From contig QANY01005041.1 of the NCBI GenBank assembly GCA_003255025.1, positions 1-64,000 of the forward strand: DNA of 64,000 nt. The letters are read 5' to 3'. The position numbers and the translations under genes were made by a program. The stretch is from Datisca glomerata. Taxonomy: Eukaryota > Streptophyta > Magnoliopsida > Cucurbitales > Datiscaceae. Below are positions 1 to 11,431 of the stretch, piece by piece (within the stretch, counting starts at the first letter, position 1; each line of letters opens with the position of its first letter). Under the pieces are notes generated by a model. It was not told the DNA's origin. It was given only the letters and a program-made list of their open reading frames with translations, and ran no database searches.

Positions 1-1045
1 TAATTATATCACACTGACAGAAAATAGCCTGATAATAGTGCAGCAGCTACTACGAAAAGAAGACAAAAATTTCAAGATTTTATTTATCTCCTCCTGTTTC
101 CTAAGAATATATAAAAAGCAAAACCGAAGCACTGTAAATCAAAATTCAGGAACCTTGGAGAAGCCCAGTGTAAAAGGAGGCCATTACATACAACTACTGG
201 AGGCCACTGGATAGAACTTTTAAAGTTTATATTGAGCCGTGGAAATCCCAAGCAAATTTCTATTAGCAAAGCAAAAGTGAAGGCAAATTGAATTAGACAA
301 TAATCCTAACTTTTCTTTTGAGATAAGAATTGCATGATACAAAGCAGATCGTAACGGGAATCTCACGAGGAGATACCTGAGAGAGAACATGTGAATGATT
401 TAGCGATTCTTACGATAACTTGTCTTTTATCTGACATCAATTCTCTGTGCCTCTCGCCCCACGACTCCGGACCTGAAACTAAAAGTACAAGCATAGTTTT
501 CCATTACTATAATGACCACAAAGGCGCATGCATGTGCAAAAATACAGAGCATCAGAACAGATTTCGACAATACAATAACTATTACGGGTTAGTGCTCATC
601 TCTTTCCAAGATGGTTATTATTTAGGACAGATTTTGGTGTCGAAGTACCATTCTCTTCTGTTTCACAATTAAGAGTCATTTCTTTCAGTTGTTCTTTAAA
701 TCTAAGAAAGCTTTCCCAAGTAAGTATATATTCAAAAGCATTGAACATCTTTATTCTAAATTTCTGTTTATGTCTTCCAAAAGGCGGAACTATATATCCA
801 ATCAGTATGATGTCGAAAATTCAAATTACGCACCAAAGGACATATCTGATGTAGATCCACAATGGAAGATAATAAAACCTCCAACAAAAGATTTGTCAAA
901 CTGCCTGATACATAATCTTTTTGTTAGGGTATCTTTTTCCCAAAATCCTGATTATGTTATTGGGGAGCCTAACTTTTCGCCCATTTATTAAAAGAATGCT
1001 ACGCCATCATGAAAGTGAAGATATGTTTTTACCTACACAAAAATA
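1..1045. other. Gene-free stretch downstream of the CCR4 gene
   Basis: No recognisable coding sequence on either strand. The short open frames here match no family I know and have no splice context. On the minus strand an AATAAA hexamer lies at 989-984, about 57 bases past the CCR4 stop codon, so the part nearest 1045 is probably the CCR4 3' UTR and polyadenylation region. The rest is unassigned. Confidence 0.5.
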
Positions 1046-4000
1046 TTAGCGTCTAGCTCTAGGCTTGCAGCGAAATTCGGCAAGGAGTGCTATATGATCG
1101 GAGGACCACTCAGGAGATGGAAGTGCTGTGTCTTTCCTCAAGCTCTCCTCATCCAAGAGCTCCAATAAGGACTCTACTGTTAACGAGTCCGCTGAGAGAG
1201 AGAGAAATATTAGCATTCAAAACGGGTAATTAATAGATAAAAGACTAACTTAACACGGCGTAACAATTACCGGTGTAAAAGACGTAGTCTAGAGTGCCAA
1301 TAAAATCCCTAGTGCAATTTGTAAACAATGGTTCGTTTGTCGTGGGGTCAAGTTTCCTCTTTTTTTGGTCCAATCCAATACTGACTCCCATTCTAGCAAA
1401 GGATGAGTAAGCACTAACCTGTAATAGTTATTGGATTAAAACTAGCAAAAGCCATAACAACAAAATATAAAATGCCCCCCAGGAACTCGTATCAAATCTT
1501 TTTTTTTCTTTTCTACAATCAATAAGAAACCCACAAGAATATGTTACTCTTAGTCTCTTCTCCAAGCTATCTGATAAGAACTGCATTACCAGTGGCAACT
1601 GATGAACAAGCTTGCTGTGAGGGCGACATATGTTAAGAGGATCTACTGCTAAATCTGGATGCATTGGATCTACCTTTCCCATTGCAAGAAGTGCATGAGG
1701 AGCACTGAAACAGAATTAAGCACTAATAAGCAATGTATTAGGAGAAATATAAAATAAAAATATTTTCAATGCACAGGACAACCTTCCAGGAACAGAATTA
1801 AAATCCCCACAAACCAACATCGGAATGTCTGCACTGGCAGCAATTTTCTCCAATCCTTTTAAAAGAGTATGCACCTGATGTCACCAAGGGTAAGACACAA
1901 TTAAACTTACAAGTGGACAAAATTAAACGCATAAGTGAGGTTAACAGATGGGAAAAAATTATAGATCACCTGCCAGAGCTTGACATCCTTCAGATCTTGA
2001 TGGCCGTTGATGTGGGTATTAGCCTAAACAACAAAAAATCAGTGAAATACAGACCGCATAGAGTTCAAGAAATGCTGTGAGAAAGCATTGGCAGGAGATT
2101 ATTTCTTTTAAAAGAAGATGAACCTCTGTGTGTGATAGAAAAGGGAGGAGAAATCATGCATGGATCACAAACGGTTTAAACACAAACACTAGCAACTCAA
2201 AAGTAGGCCCCAATTATTATATACTTACGATGAACATTATAAAGAGTGAGTTTGAAAGAAATACAAAAACACAGTAAAATTCTGACATATATCTCCCTAT
2301 ATCATCATCTCTGTAAAAACATCCTAATTAACCTACAGATTGAGATAGAAACAACAATAGGCTCTATAATGAAGCTAGTTTGTAAGGAATTGATTCCTGG
2401 GAAATGTACAAAGTATGAACAGGGCATGCGACCCTACTCAGTATCCAACAAACACATCAGATTGCAGATTGAGCTCAGATACATTCTACTATTGCATTAT
2501 GCACATGATAGTGTGCAAATTCGAATGCAAGTTGTAGCATGTTTTTCACACCACAGACGAAGATAGAAGGAATTCCAATAATGCATAAAGGTTCAGTATA
2601 TAGAACCATATTATCATCATGTAATGTAGCAATAGTAAAGAATAAGGCATCCAAGGATTCTCACCACACAAATAAGTTGCCTCTTCCCGGTATTATCAAT
2701 TCCCTGATTATTAAATTTTGCTTCAAGAACCACTATAAGTGCAACATTATCCTATAAAGATATTAAAATTAGCAAGAGGCCACAATATAGGAACACAAAA
2801 ATATTTAAACAAAGGAACTAGGAATCCACCTTCACTAATCTATTTAAAGCACTCTTCTTTTGTGCAGACGGTATCATTGCATCAGTCAAAGATTGTGCAG
2901 CCTTGTTAAACTCAACCTGCATACAAACATAAATCTCTTTCAAATGTGGAAGGACTATAGAATGTTTAAAAGGATAACTAAACCATGAAAACTCCCAAAC
3001 CTCATATTTCTTGACATGTGCAAATCTGTCTCTGCGGAAGAATGTTGCACAACCATCGATTGTTTGGATATTTCCACTATAGATCTGAAACCAACAATTA
3101 CTCAAGTCATATAAATCAGGGAGCCAAATAAAACTACAGCTGAAAAGAACTTGAAGAATTCAAATAACCTCATTTGTTTTTCTCTTATACAGAGCATGAT
3201 AGCCATGTTTGTCAAGCTCAGGGGCCAAAAACTCCTCAAAGTGATCATTTTGAACCTGAGGTTGATCCACAAACACAGAGACCCATTATTTTAATCTCAA
3301 AATTACAAGAAAACAAGGTAAGTACTGATGAACAATAACGGAAACATAAAGTTGCAACAGTGCTTTCTAGCACGCGACAAACCAAAAACCAGTAACTCCT
3401 CCTAATCGACTGAGTGGAGAAATGAATCCAAGTTTAATGACTAAATTAAAAGAAAAAATGCACCAGATCTCTTTCTAAGGATTAAAGGTAAAATGTTGGC
3501 ACGTGAATCCACCATCAAGCATGATAAGAACATTAGAATGAGCTTTCAAATTCTCAATCATTTCTTTTGACTTATTTACTCAATTTGGAATAACTCACTT
3601 TTGAAACATTCCTTAACAATCTTAAGGTTCAACAGTTAACAGCTATCAAATTCGGATTGGGGAAAACTAGAAAAGAAGAATGAAAAGTCTCAGATTAAAG
3701 TATGTGAGTACTACTCCAGCAATCACAGCACATTATACAGTTATCAAAAACAAAAATTGTGTCCCATCATACCTCCTGAAGACAGACAATATCTGCACGG
3801 TATCCAACTATTTCGCGTAACAAATTTTGTCTACGATATGGCCAGGAAAGAGCCCATGAAGGGCAATAGCTGTAAGTTTCACTAGTAGCATACACATCAG
3901 CCAAAATGTTGTATGAAAGCACTGTAAAAGTTCCCAAAGTGGAAATACGACCATCTGAATCTAAATTCCCAATCACATCAACCCCATTAACAGAAATCAA

Positions 4001-5611
4001 GCGGCGAGGAGTAGGGGAGGGGGCAGGAATTACACGAGATGTTAATAACGTGTTTGCATGTCCCACAGGTAATTTTGTATCTGCATCTACCACTACACAC
4101 TCGAACTTAAGGACATGACCAATATCATCAGCCGTTGGAGTGTATGTTTTAGATCGTCCAACTTCGACCCAAGTTTCTCCACCACTCCTTTGTGTAGCAG
4201 CTGCTGGGTACAAAGGTGCTGAGCCATTTGTCAAGTTAGTAGTCGTTATGGAACCAGATACACTAGCATTGATCACTCCAGATCCTGAATTATTAAAGCG
4301 CCCATATAACTCTTCTTCCTCATTTCCATTTTCATTTACAGCACTTGCAGCGCGGTCATGGAGAGCACGATGATGTTGCCATGCATCTGAGAAGCACTTC
4401 GGGGAGCAATGATAACTTTTGGCATCAGGTATTTTGGCCTTCACACAACCTAAACATTGTAGTGTGGCTTGCTCGGAAGGATGAACACTACATATAGTAA
4501 CCTTTTTATCACTTTGTACACGATACCTGCAAATTGGGTGAAAATTATAGCAAATATATCTACTGAATTTTACGTGCTAAGCTTCATGATTGAAGTGACT
4601 AGGAAATGAATGCAGAGAGACAACTAAACGCAACACATAGAAACTATATCCGGCAAGAAAAGAAGACATTAAATCAACCACTTCATACGCGATTACTTCA
4701 TTATTCTACCCTCAAAGCACCTACACAATTTCATTAATAAGCAAAAATCCATGAATGAAATATCCGTAGACATCAGGTATTTGTTGGGTTTGATGGAATG
4801 GGCAGTCAACCAAACAAGCAAAGGAGCTGAGTACCAGTTTTGAATCGCACTTCTACTATTGCTAGCTCAACATTTCAATAAAGCTAAAGTAAGCCCACAA
4901 TCGCGAGGTAGAATTAATGGATGCGCGCAACAGTTTATCCTGGTACTTGCATTCTAAGCAGGAAGGGACCAGAGTAAATTACGGCTTCAAATAGTACCAA
5001 TTAGGTAAAAAATGTCTTCGAACACTTCAATTATCTAATTCCATCGTCTTTTCTGGTCCTTAATGCATCAAGAAAACTCATCTTGAAGGTTTTCTTCTTC
5101 TCTCCTTCATTCACTTTTACAGTATCCCATCAAAAACTCTTTATCCCAAGTTTTGTCCTAAGGGAACTTCCTTTCTCTTTTGTAGTTTTTATTTTTCTTA
5201 ATTGCATACAAATCATTTCTCTCCATTAAAAGAAAAAAGAAAAAAGATCCATATTTCAGTAGAACACAACAAAATTGAAGTCCGAACTAAAACCTTCACA
5301 AGAAAACGAATCTCCAGTAATACAGGACAGCAGGACAATATTGAAAGACCATAGCCAGTTGTCAAAAGTACACAAAAGCAGCGGAAACTTGAAATGAACT
5401 TACTATAACTATCATTGGACGGTAGGAAAAACTAACTTAAAAATAGAACTTACCACTTGTACCTCAGAAAGTGGCCATCAATTGGCGCCGACTCTGGCAC
5501 ATCGTCTGTACTGACGGGCTTGTCAGGTCGGCGGAGGAGTACATATGGTGTGAGCTCGCAACCTACAATAGGAATGTCAGAGGGCAAGTGCACGCGTAGC
5601 ACGCTCAGCAT
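1046..5611 (-). CDS. CCR4: Carbon catabolite repressor protein 4 homolog (CCR4a/b type), poly(A)-specific deadenylase, 11 coding exons
   Basis: Catalytic mRNA deadenylase of the CCR4-NOT complex, acting in the cytoplasm and P-bodies. Coding exons on the minus strand: 5611-5454, 4526-3773, 3255-3169, 3084-3001, 2916-2830, 2751-2665, 2023-1970, 1874-1783, 1704-1590, 1418-1271, 1191-1046. All introns are GT..AG. The joined frame is 1812 nt, 603 residues, the usual length for Arabidopsis CCR4a/b. Residues 77-109 carry the MYND-like Cys/His cluster (C77, C80, C93, C97, H105, H109), which in plants is reported to bind CAF1. The rest is the endonuclease/exonuclease/phosphatase domain: metal-binding Glu in CLQEV (E304), CGDFN (D461, N463), Asp in LDYVFYT (D550) and the terminal SSDH (D587, H588). 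There is no N-terminal leucine-rich repeat, as usual for plant CCR4. The start at 5609-5611 opens with MLSVLRVHLPS, as in known homologs. All key catalytic residues are intact, so it looks functional. Confidence 0.96.
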
Positions 5612-6446
5612 GCTTTACTCTTGGTCAATCGTCACAGCACGGCAACCCTATCAACGCCAATCGAAGATAGATACCAACAACTCTCGCAGTTTCTAGAAGA
5701 ACACGGGTAGATAGCAGGCGGATACCTGGCGGATCCGCCATTTTTAGTTTACCCAAATTCCCGCCAGCCTTGATGGACCACAGAAAACCCTATAATTCAA
5801 ACAACCCAAAATTTCCAAGACTATATGCAGATCTTGCAGGGACGGTAAGTCCAACAACTAAAAGGAAGGGCTAAGCAACGGTTCACGTATAATCGATTGA
5901 TGGAAAAATAATCGGAAAATTCTGAGAGAGTGTTCAGTTATATATAAAAAGATGATGAAGGGTGACAAGAAAAAATATGAATTGATAATTAGGGTTTTAC
6001 AGATGGAAGTGGAAGTAATCGTCTGTGGTTCAATTCTTTTTTTCCTATTCGAAAGAGGGAGAGAGGAATAGTTGATGGATAGGTACAATCTTTTATAATT
6101 GCCTGATCTTTGGTTCGCTTCTTTCAGTTTTCACGTTTTTTGTCCTTTAAAAAAGTTGAAATATAAAATGTATTCCCGTAGTTTACCCAAAATATAAATT
6201 ATATTCTTAAACTTGTTTCATATTTTATATATGTGTCTCTGTACTTTAAGAAACTATAAAACACACCCTTTTATTACTTTTTGACGTTAAAATAACAGCA
6301 AATTCACTCTCCGGCATCATCCTCTTTGTTCTTCATATTGTAGATCCACTCCGGCAACTAAAAGAAAATTGAGAAAAAGGATATAACCATTAAAAGAAAA
6401 TTGAGAAAAACACCATGAAGAAAAGAGATGAAATTATAAGTATATA
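5612..6446 (-). promoter_or_regulatory. 5' UTR and promoter region of the CCR4 gene
   Basis: Read on the minus strand, a TATAAAA box is at 6097-6091, nearly 500 bases upstream of the start codon, so a long 5' leader is implied; the transcription start is inferred. Further upstream the DNA is AT-rich with no open frame of note. A 20-base direct duplication (taaaagaaaattgagaaaaa) occurs at about 6359-6378 and 6390-6410. The region ends at the LTR starting at 6447. Confidence 0.4.
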
Positions 6447-7039
6447 TGTTGGGAAAATCGGTGTTGTTATAGAAAATCTCAACAGTGAGGTGGCAAGTAA
6501 TCTCCTCTCCACGTAGAGGGCCTCGGGGGCAGGAACTTGCACGACACCGACAAAGAACTCTAAGGCGAAGAGAATCGGGGGTGGTTTTCTCGTCGAAGCC
6601 CCTCTGATGCCTAAGTTACTATCCTGGAGAAATTTTGGCAGAGTTTCCCATAGGAAATAACTGCTTACCTTGTACCATTATAGAGGGAGTATTTATACAT
6701 GAAGCCTTGGAGGAGGATGCGTGTCGAATAAGCTTTAAGCGAGGTGATGGCTTTTTCTTGCTATGACGCCTTGGGGGTGGCATTTAATGTCTTTAGTCAC
6801 ACCGAATGTGATGGATGTAACCATTTGGTGGCTGACTTGACGCTTCATCATGGCGATTGAAGTTGATAGGTGCTTATCGCAAGGGAGAAAACGTTATGCG
6901 GAGTGTTACTTTAGATGAATAATAATGAGGCCTACCATAGGGCTAGTTGATCCCCTGCTTCAAATCCTATTCTCGATGCTTTTCAGCTTACGCTGGTCGG
7001 TGTCGCCTGAGCTCCTTGGAGCCCGACCTGGTTAGGTCA
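6447..7039 (-). repeat. LTR of the truncated gypsy element
   Basis: On the minus strand it begins TGACCTAACC and ends TTCCCAACA, so it has the TG..CA ends of an LTR. A TATAAATA promoter box is on the minus strand near 6697-6690 (ATGTATAAATACTCC). The stretch CTTAGGCATCAGAG (minus, about 6622-6607) is shared with the gypsy LTR at 61630-62404 (about 62189-62202), so the two belong to related families. No matching second LTR is in the window. Confidence 0.6.
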
Positions 7040-7689
7040 GTCCCCCTCCCTTTTAAGAGCTCAGTTCTTCTATCCCTTTTCTTGGAGTAGAGTAAAGACC
7101 TCTGTCGTGGCCTGCCACGTGGTGCCATGTCATTGGTAGTCTAGGAATAGCCATAACGCGAGAGGGCGAACGGCGCGACGCCTGAACTTTCGATGTCACC
7201 TGTCATTCTCTTAAACTTGTGTCGTTTGAGCGTCTGAGCTCACTTTATTGGCCCGTGAATGGACATCACCTGGATCGACACAACGGTCTGATAGTCACGT
7301 GGGTTAGGCCTTTTAAATAGTGGGTTGGGGCCCTATAAATAGGTGGTCCCCCCTTCCATTCCCTCAAACATTCTTGCCCCTCGAGAGACTCTGAAAACCT
7401 TCTCTAGAAAATCCTTCACCTTCAAGAGGCAGAAGTTACTTCCGTACCTGGTGTTGCCTTTTTTCCTTCCATTTTCTGCTCCTACTATCTTCCTGTTACC
7501 CATCGGAGTGTGACCGTGTTGTTTGCTAATTTGTACTCACATCTTCCTTTACATTACCTTGCGAGACGCCCTGTGGGTTGTTCATTTATGTGTCGTTGTT
7601 CGCTCCTCATCACCGAGTCACCGTGGTAAATTATTTTATCCCTATATAAGTCTTTTCTTTTTATCCTTATTTTTTGCTTCCTCTATTTT

Positions 7690-9390
7690 TTATCATGATT
7701 GATGGGTTGGTGAGGTCGCAGACTTAATGGATCGTGTCGTAGCGCCGAATGAAGTTGCCAACTCCGTGTTGACTCTGGGGCCTACACCGGCCCAAATGAA
7801 AATACCGACCAATAGGAAGCTGATGAGATTCCCTCTTCGTTGCCTAAAGATGATTTGAGTAGGATTCAGAGGGCTTACCATATTCCCAATTATGTTCAGC
7901 TGTGGCTACCTGAGGTGGGCGAGAAGATTAGTGTTCCGCGATACGGGGGGACTAGATTATATTTGGCCTCATTTGAGTGTGGACTAAGGTTCCATCCACA
8001 TCCTTTTCAGAGGCACTGGTTCTCCTCAAAAGGTGTTGCTCTGGAACAACTCCTACCGAACTCATAGAGGACTATGATTAGTTGTCGTGTGCTCTGGAGG
8101 TTGCACCTTGGCAAAGACTTGACTTCGGACAAACTCGACTTTATATTTCAATTGAAGTCTCCCCCCAAGAGCAAGGTGGTGGGGGTGTCTCCTCGTGGCC
8201 TGGGCTGGTAATACCTCAGTAGCCATATTGGAGAAGTGAAGGGGATCGTGAGCGAAATCCCCTCTTGGTAAAAAATTAGAAGGATAGCTGGTTCATGATT
8301 TCTGGGATCTAGGACAACCCTCATCGGGATTCGAAATCTATGCTCATGGTCTCTCAACCCTTATTGGGTCGCAAGTGAACTTGCATTTTTGTAAGGGGGA
8401 ACATCCATGTGTTGCTTACCTCGATCGCTAATATTCATTATTCTTCTTGTAGTGGCTAGTTAGAGGCCAGAAGAACTCCATACCTACCTCATATCCCGTA
8501 TTCCCTGCCTAGCCGAGATCCCTGTCGAGGCATGTGCTTACGATATCCTTCTCAAGCCTGAGTTTTTGTTTCGAGTGGACTTGTGTTTGGATCTTTCGAA
8601 GGACGTTACAGTTGACCTACATGTTGAAGACGGTTTGGAGGATTCTCTCATTCGTACAATTATGATCCTCTACCACTTTTCGCTTTTGTTATTACTATTA
8701 TTACCTTACCTCTTATAAGTATGTTTCCACATTTGTAGCAATGGCCCGAGGATGATCCTTCTTCCAAGAAGCATAGGAAGGAACTTGACTCCTCCAAAAT
8801 TAAGATAATGGATAACCTCTGAGCTAAGAAGTTAGAGCGGTCGAAAGGAAAAACGGCTATCCCTACACCTCGCCCTTTTGTTCCTCAGCCTCAGGCTCCG
8901 AGGGTGCCACCACTGGCCTATTCTTACTCATCATGGGTGAGGCCCGTTGCCACCTGATGACATTTAGGGGACTCCCCAAAACTCCTCCCGGTCTTCTCGG
9001 CCTTCTATTCCACCTCGTACGGTGATCATCTAGGATGTTGAGATGCCTTTCCCCAGGTCTGAGACTTTGTTGCGTCTCACTCTGGCCAACATAGGTCTCA
9101 TGTTGGCCAGAAGTGCGAAGGTCCAAAGTCTCTAGAGGGGGCCGACCAGCCTCAGGCCTAGGATCGTGCTCGGAGCGAAGTGGTTAAGGTGTTAGATTGG
9201 GTGTCCAAACACGTCGATCCCAAGAGAGGAATCACCCTTCTAAAGGGGCTCGGGGCAGGGCTCCCTGATGGATTCATAGAGCACACCATTGATATAAGTT
9301 TCTGCTCTGATTTAATACCTTATTATTTCATCCTTGTCTGGTTCATGACATGCTTTCCTTCTTTTCCTTACGCAGATGCTAACTTTTAGG
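7690..9390 (+). pseudogene. Broken antisense ORF of the gypsy element, Transposase_28-like (putative gypsy-type transposon domain)
   Basis: Plus-strand translation from about 7840 reads RIQRAYHIP, then LWLPEVGE, then LASFECGLRFHPHPFQR and VALEQLLPNS. This is the pattern of Pfam Transposase_28 (PF04195), a family found in plant gypsy-type transposons and in antisense ORFs of Tat elements. A TAG at 8065-8067 interrupts the frame exactly where the family has Trp in the N-x-W-R block; the following codons read RTMISCRVLW. Farther on, a lysine-rich segment near 8760-8830 fits the basic middle of such ORFs. A TATA box (CTATAAATAG, 7332-7341) and a 350-base leader precede it. Several stops and frame changes make it non-coding now. 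Confidence 0.55.
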
Positions 9391-9392
9391 CT

Positions 9393-9896
9393 TGCTGTGA
9401 GAGAGAGAGGGAGATATTATTATTCAAAACGGGTAATTAAGTAGATAAAAGACTAACTCAAACATGGTGTAACAATTACCGGTGTAAAAGATGTAGTGTG
9501 GAGTGCCAATAAAGTAAATCCCTAGTGCAATTTGTAAATAATGGTTCATTTGTCGTGGGGTCAAGTTTCCTCCTTTTTTTAACCAATCCAATACCGACTC
9601 CCCTTCTAGCAAGGGATGGGTAAGCACTAACCTGTAATAGTTATTGGATTAAAACTAGCATAAGCCATAACAACAAAATATAAAACGCCCCCAGGAACTT
9701 GTTTCAATTCTTTTTTTTCTTTTTTACGTTCAATAAGAAACCAACAAGAATATGTCACTCTTAGTCTCTTCTCCAAGCTAACTGATAAGAAATGCATTAC
9801 CAGCGGCAACTGATGAACAAACATGTTGTGAGGGCGACATATGTTAAGAGGATCTACTGCTAAACCTGGATGCATTGGATCTACCTTTCTCATTGC
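9393..9896 (-). pseudogene. Duplicated genomic fragment of CCR4 (intron 10, exon 10, intron 9, part of exon 9)
   Basis: About 500 bases match 1191-1686 of the CCR4 gene at roughly 90% identity by eye, including both introns, so this is a DNA-level copy and not a retrocopy. Homology starts at the GAGAGAGA tract at the 3' splice site of exon 11 and stops abruptly inside exon 9, after the MGKVDP codons (here MRKVDP). Exon 10 has a 4-base insertion (AGGGATTTTATT became AGGGATTTACTTTATT), which shifts the frame. With neither end of the gene, no promoter and a frameshift it cannot make a CCR4 protein. It lies between a broken gypsy element and a palindrome array. Confidence 0.93.
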
Positions 9897-11160
9897 TACT
9901 TAAACCCTTCAAGTAGTCATATAAAGCTACTTGAACCCTTCAAGTATTCATATAAAACTACTTGAACCCTTCAAGTAGTTATAAACAATTAATTGAACCT
10001 TTTAAATAGTTATTTTTTTCACTAGTTGAAAAAATAGTTATTTTTTTGAAGGGTTAAAATAGTCATAAAAAACTAGTGAAAAAATAACTATTTAAAGAGT
10101 TCAATTAATTGTTTATAACTATTTGAAGGGTTAAAATAGTTTTTTATAACTATTTGAACCCTTCAAGTAATTGTTTTTTATTCTGTCAGTCAACAACGCA
10201 AACACCATGTGACTATCTGAAGGGTTCAAGTAGATTTTTATGATTACTTGAAGGGTTCAGGTAACTTTTTATGACTATTATAGCCTTTTTACGTCAAAAA
10301 ATATAAGAGAGGAACGTTGTGCACTTGAATGATGCAAGTGGCCATAAAAAGCTACTTGAGCCATTCAAGTAGGCATAAAAACTATTTGAACTCTTCAAGT
10401 AGTCACTTAGCATTTGGGTTGCTTCCTGACCAAATAAAAAATAACTATTTGAAGAGTTCAAGTTGTCATAAACAACCACTTGAACTTAAAGTAGTATCCT
10501 GGTGTATAAGTTGTTGACTGATAAAAAAATTATTTAAACCTTTTAAGTAGTCATAAACAACTAATTGAACTCTTCAAGTAGTCACTTAATGTCTGAGTTG
10601 CTGAACGACGGAAAAAATAACTACTTGAAGGGTTCAAGTAGTTATAAAAAGCTACTTGAACCCTTCAAGTACTCAACTTTCATTTTTTTAGACATAAAAA
10701 AGGCTTAATTAATTATAAAAAGCCACTAGAAGATTCAAGTAGTCATAAAAAATTATTTGATACCTTCAAGTAATCACTAGTATTTGAGTTGCTGACATAT
10801 CAAACAAACAATAACTACTTGAAGGGTTCAAGTAGTCATAAATAAATAATTGAATTCTTCAAGTAGTCACCTGGTGTATGGGTAATTGATTGACAAAAAC
10901 AATAACTACTTCAATTGAACCCTCCAAGTAGTCATCTGGTGTATGGATAATTCGCTGACCAAAAAATTACTACTAGAATCCTTTAAGTAGTCATAAACAA
11001 CTACTTGAAGGACTCAAGTAGTTATAAATAACTACTTGAATTCAAGTAGCCATAAATAACTACTTGAAGAGTTTAAGTAATCATAAACAACTACTTGAAC
11101 CCTTCAAGTAATCACCTGGTGTATGAGTGTTTACTGTAAACAAATAATTACTTGAAAAAT
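9897..11160. repeat. Array of short palindromic repeats (CTACTTGAA stem family)
   Basis: More than twenty degenerate copies of a hairpin unit: stem CTACTTGAA, three-base loop CCC (or GGG in the other orientation), stem TTCAAGTAG, followed by a linker such as TCATAAAAA. At the left end the period is about 31 bases (units near 9897, 9928, 9959). Every few units a spacer of about 45 bases intervenes, with the pattern GTCACCTGGTGTATGGGTTG..TGACCAAAAAAT; copies are near 10400, 10497, 10576, 10757, 10862, 10929 and 11108, and one is inverted near 10184. Both loop orientations occur. No coding frame and no protein-linked context. It is not a CRISPR array: the repeats are degenerate and there are no unique spacers. 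Confidence 0.9.
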
Positions 11161-11430
11161 AAGTTTATAAATAAGTAGAAGAAAAAGTTTCTTTAAAAAT
11201 AAAGAAGAGGAAGAATAATACAAATATTATTAAATTGATTTGGCATGTGCATTGAGAAAGAGAAGCAAATGATGAAGGATGAGAGATATTGCAAGTGGTG
11301 ATTGGAATTGGTGGGCTATGAGTATAAACTTCTTTGTTTCGAAAAAAATGTATAAAAGTTTTTAAGGAAAATGAAAAATGTATATTTATCCAAAAAACCC
11401 TCGGCTCATCCAATAAGAAATTCCTAAATG
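11161..11430. other. Stretch with no recognised feature
   Basis: AT-rich sequence between the palindrome array and a possible MITE. A short minus-strand open frame is present but is low in complexity and matches nothing known. Confidence 0.4.
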
Positions 11431-11431
11431 C

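Larger units (their letters stand above)
6447..9392 (-). mobile_element. 3' end of a truncated Ty3/gypsy Tat-like retrotransposon, minus orientation
   Basis: The piece holds, in minus-strand order, remains of an antisense ORF, a polypurine tract and a terminal LTR. This order matches the complete Tat-type element at 37043-47749. The polypurine tract is the complement of 7040-7054 (run of C and T on the plus strand) and directly abuts the LTR start TGACC at 7039. The pol genes and the other LTR are missing; the element stops at 9392, where a piece of CCR4 begins. It is a dead fragment. The lineage is inferred from the layout and the Transposase_28-like segment. Confidence 0.6.

Noticed and set aside
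391..991. Two plus-strand open frames (93 and 100 codons) downstream of CCR4
   Set aside because: No motifs, no splice context and low-complexity composition; they lie in what is probably the CCR4 3' region.
1428..1682. 84-codon frame with MGKVDPMHPDLAVDP
   Set aside because: It is CCR4 exon 9 reading on into intron 9; the splice donor is at 1589, so the downstream residues are not coding.
3906..4373. Plus-strand open frames opposite CCR4 exon 2
   Set aside because: They are antisense shadows of a well-supported coding exon.
9897..11160. CRISPR-like array of palindromic repeats
   Set aside because: Repeats are degenerate and occur in both orientations, spacers are not unique, there are no cas genes, and the sequence is plant nuclear DNA.
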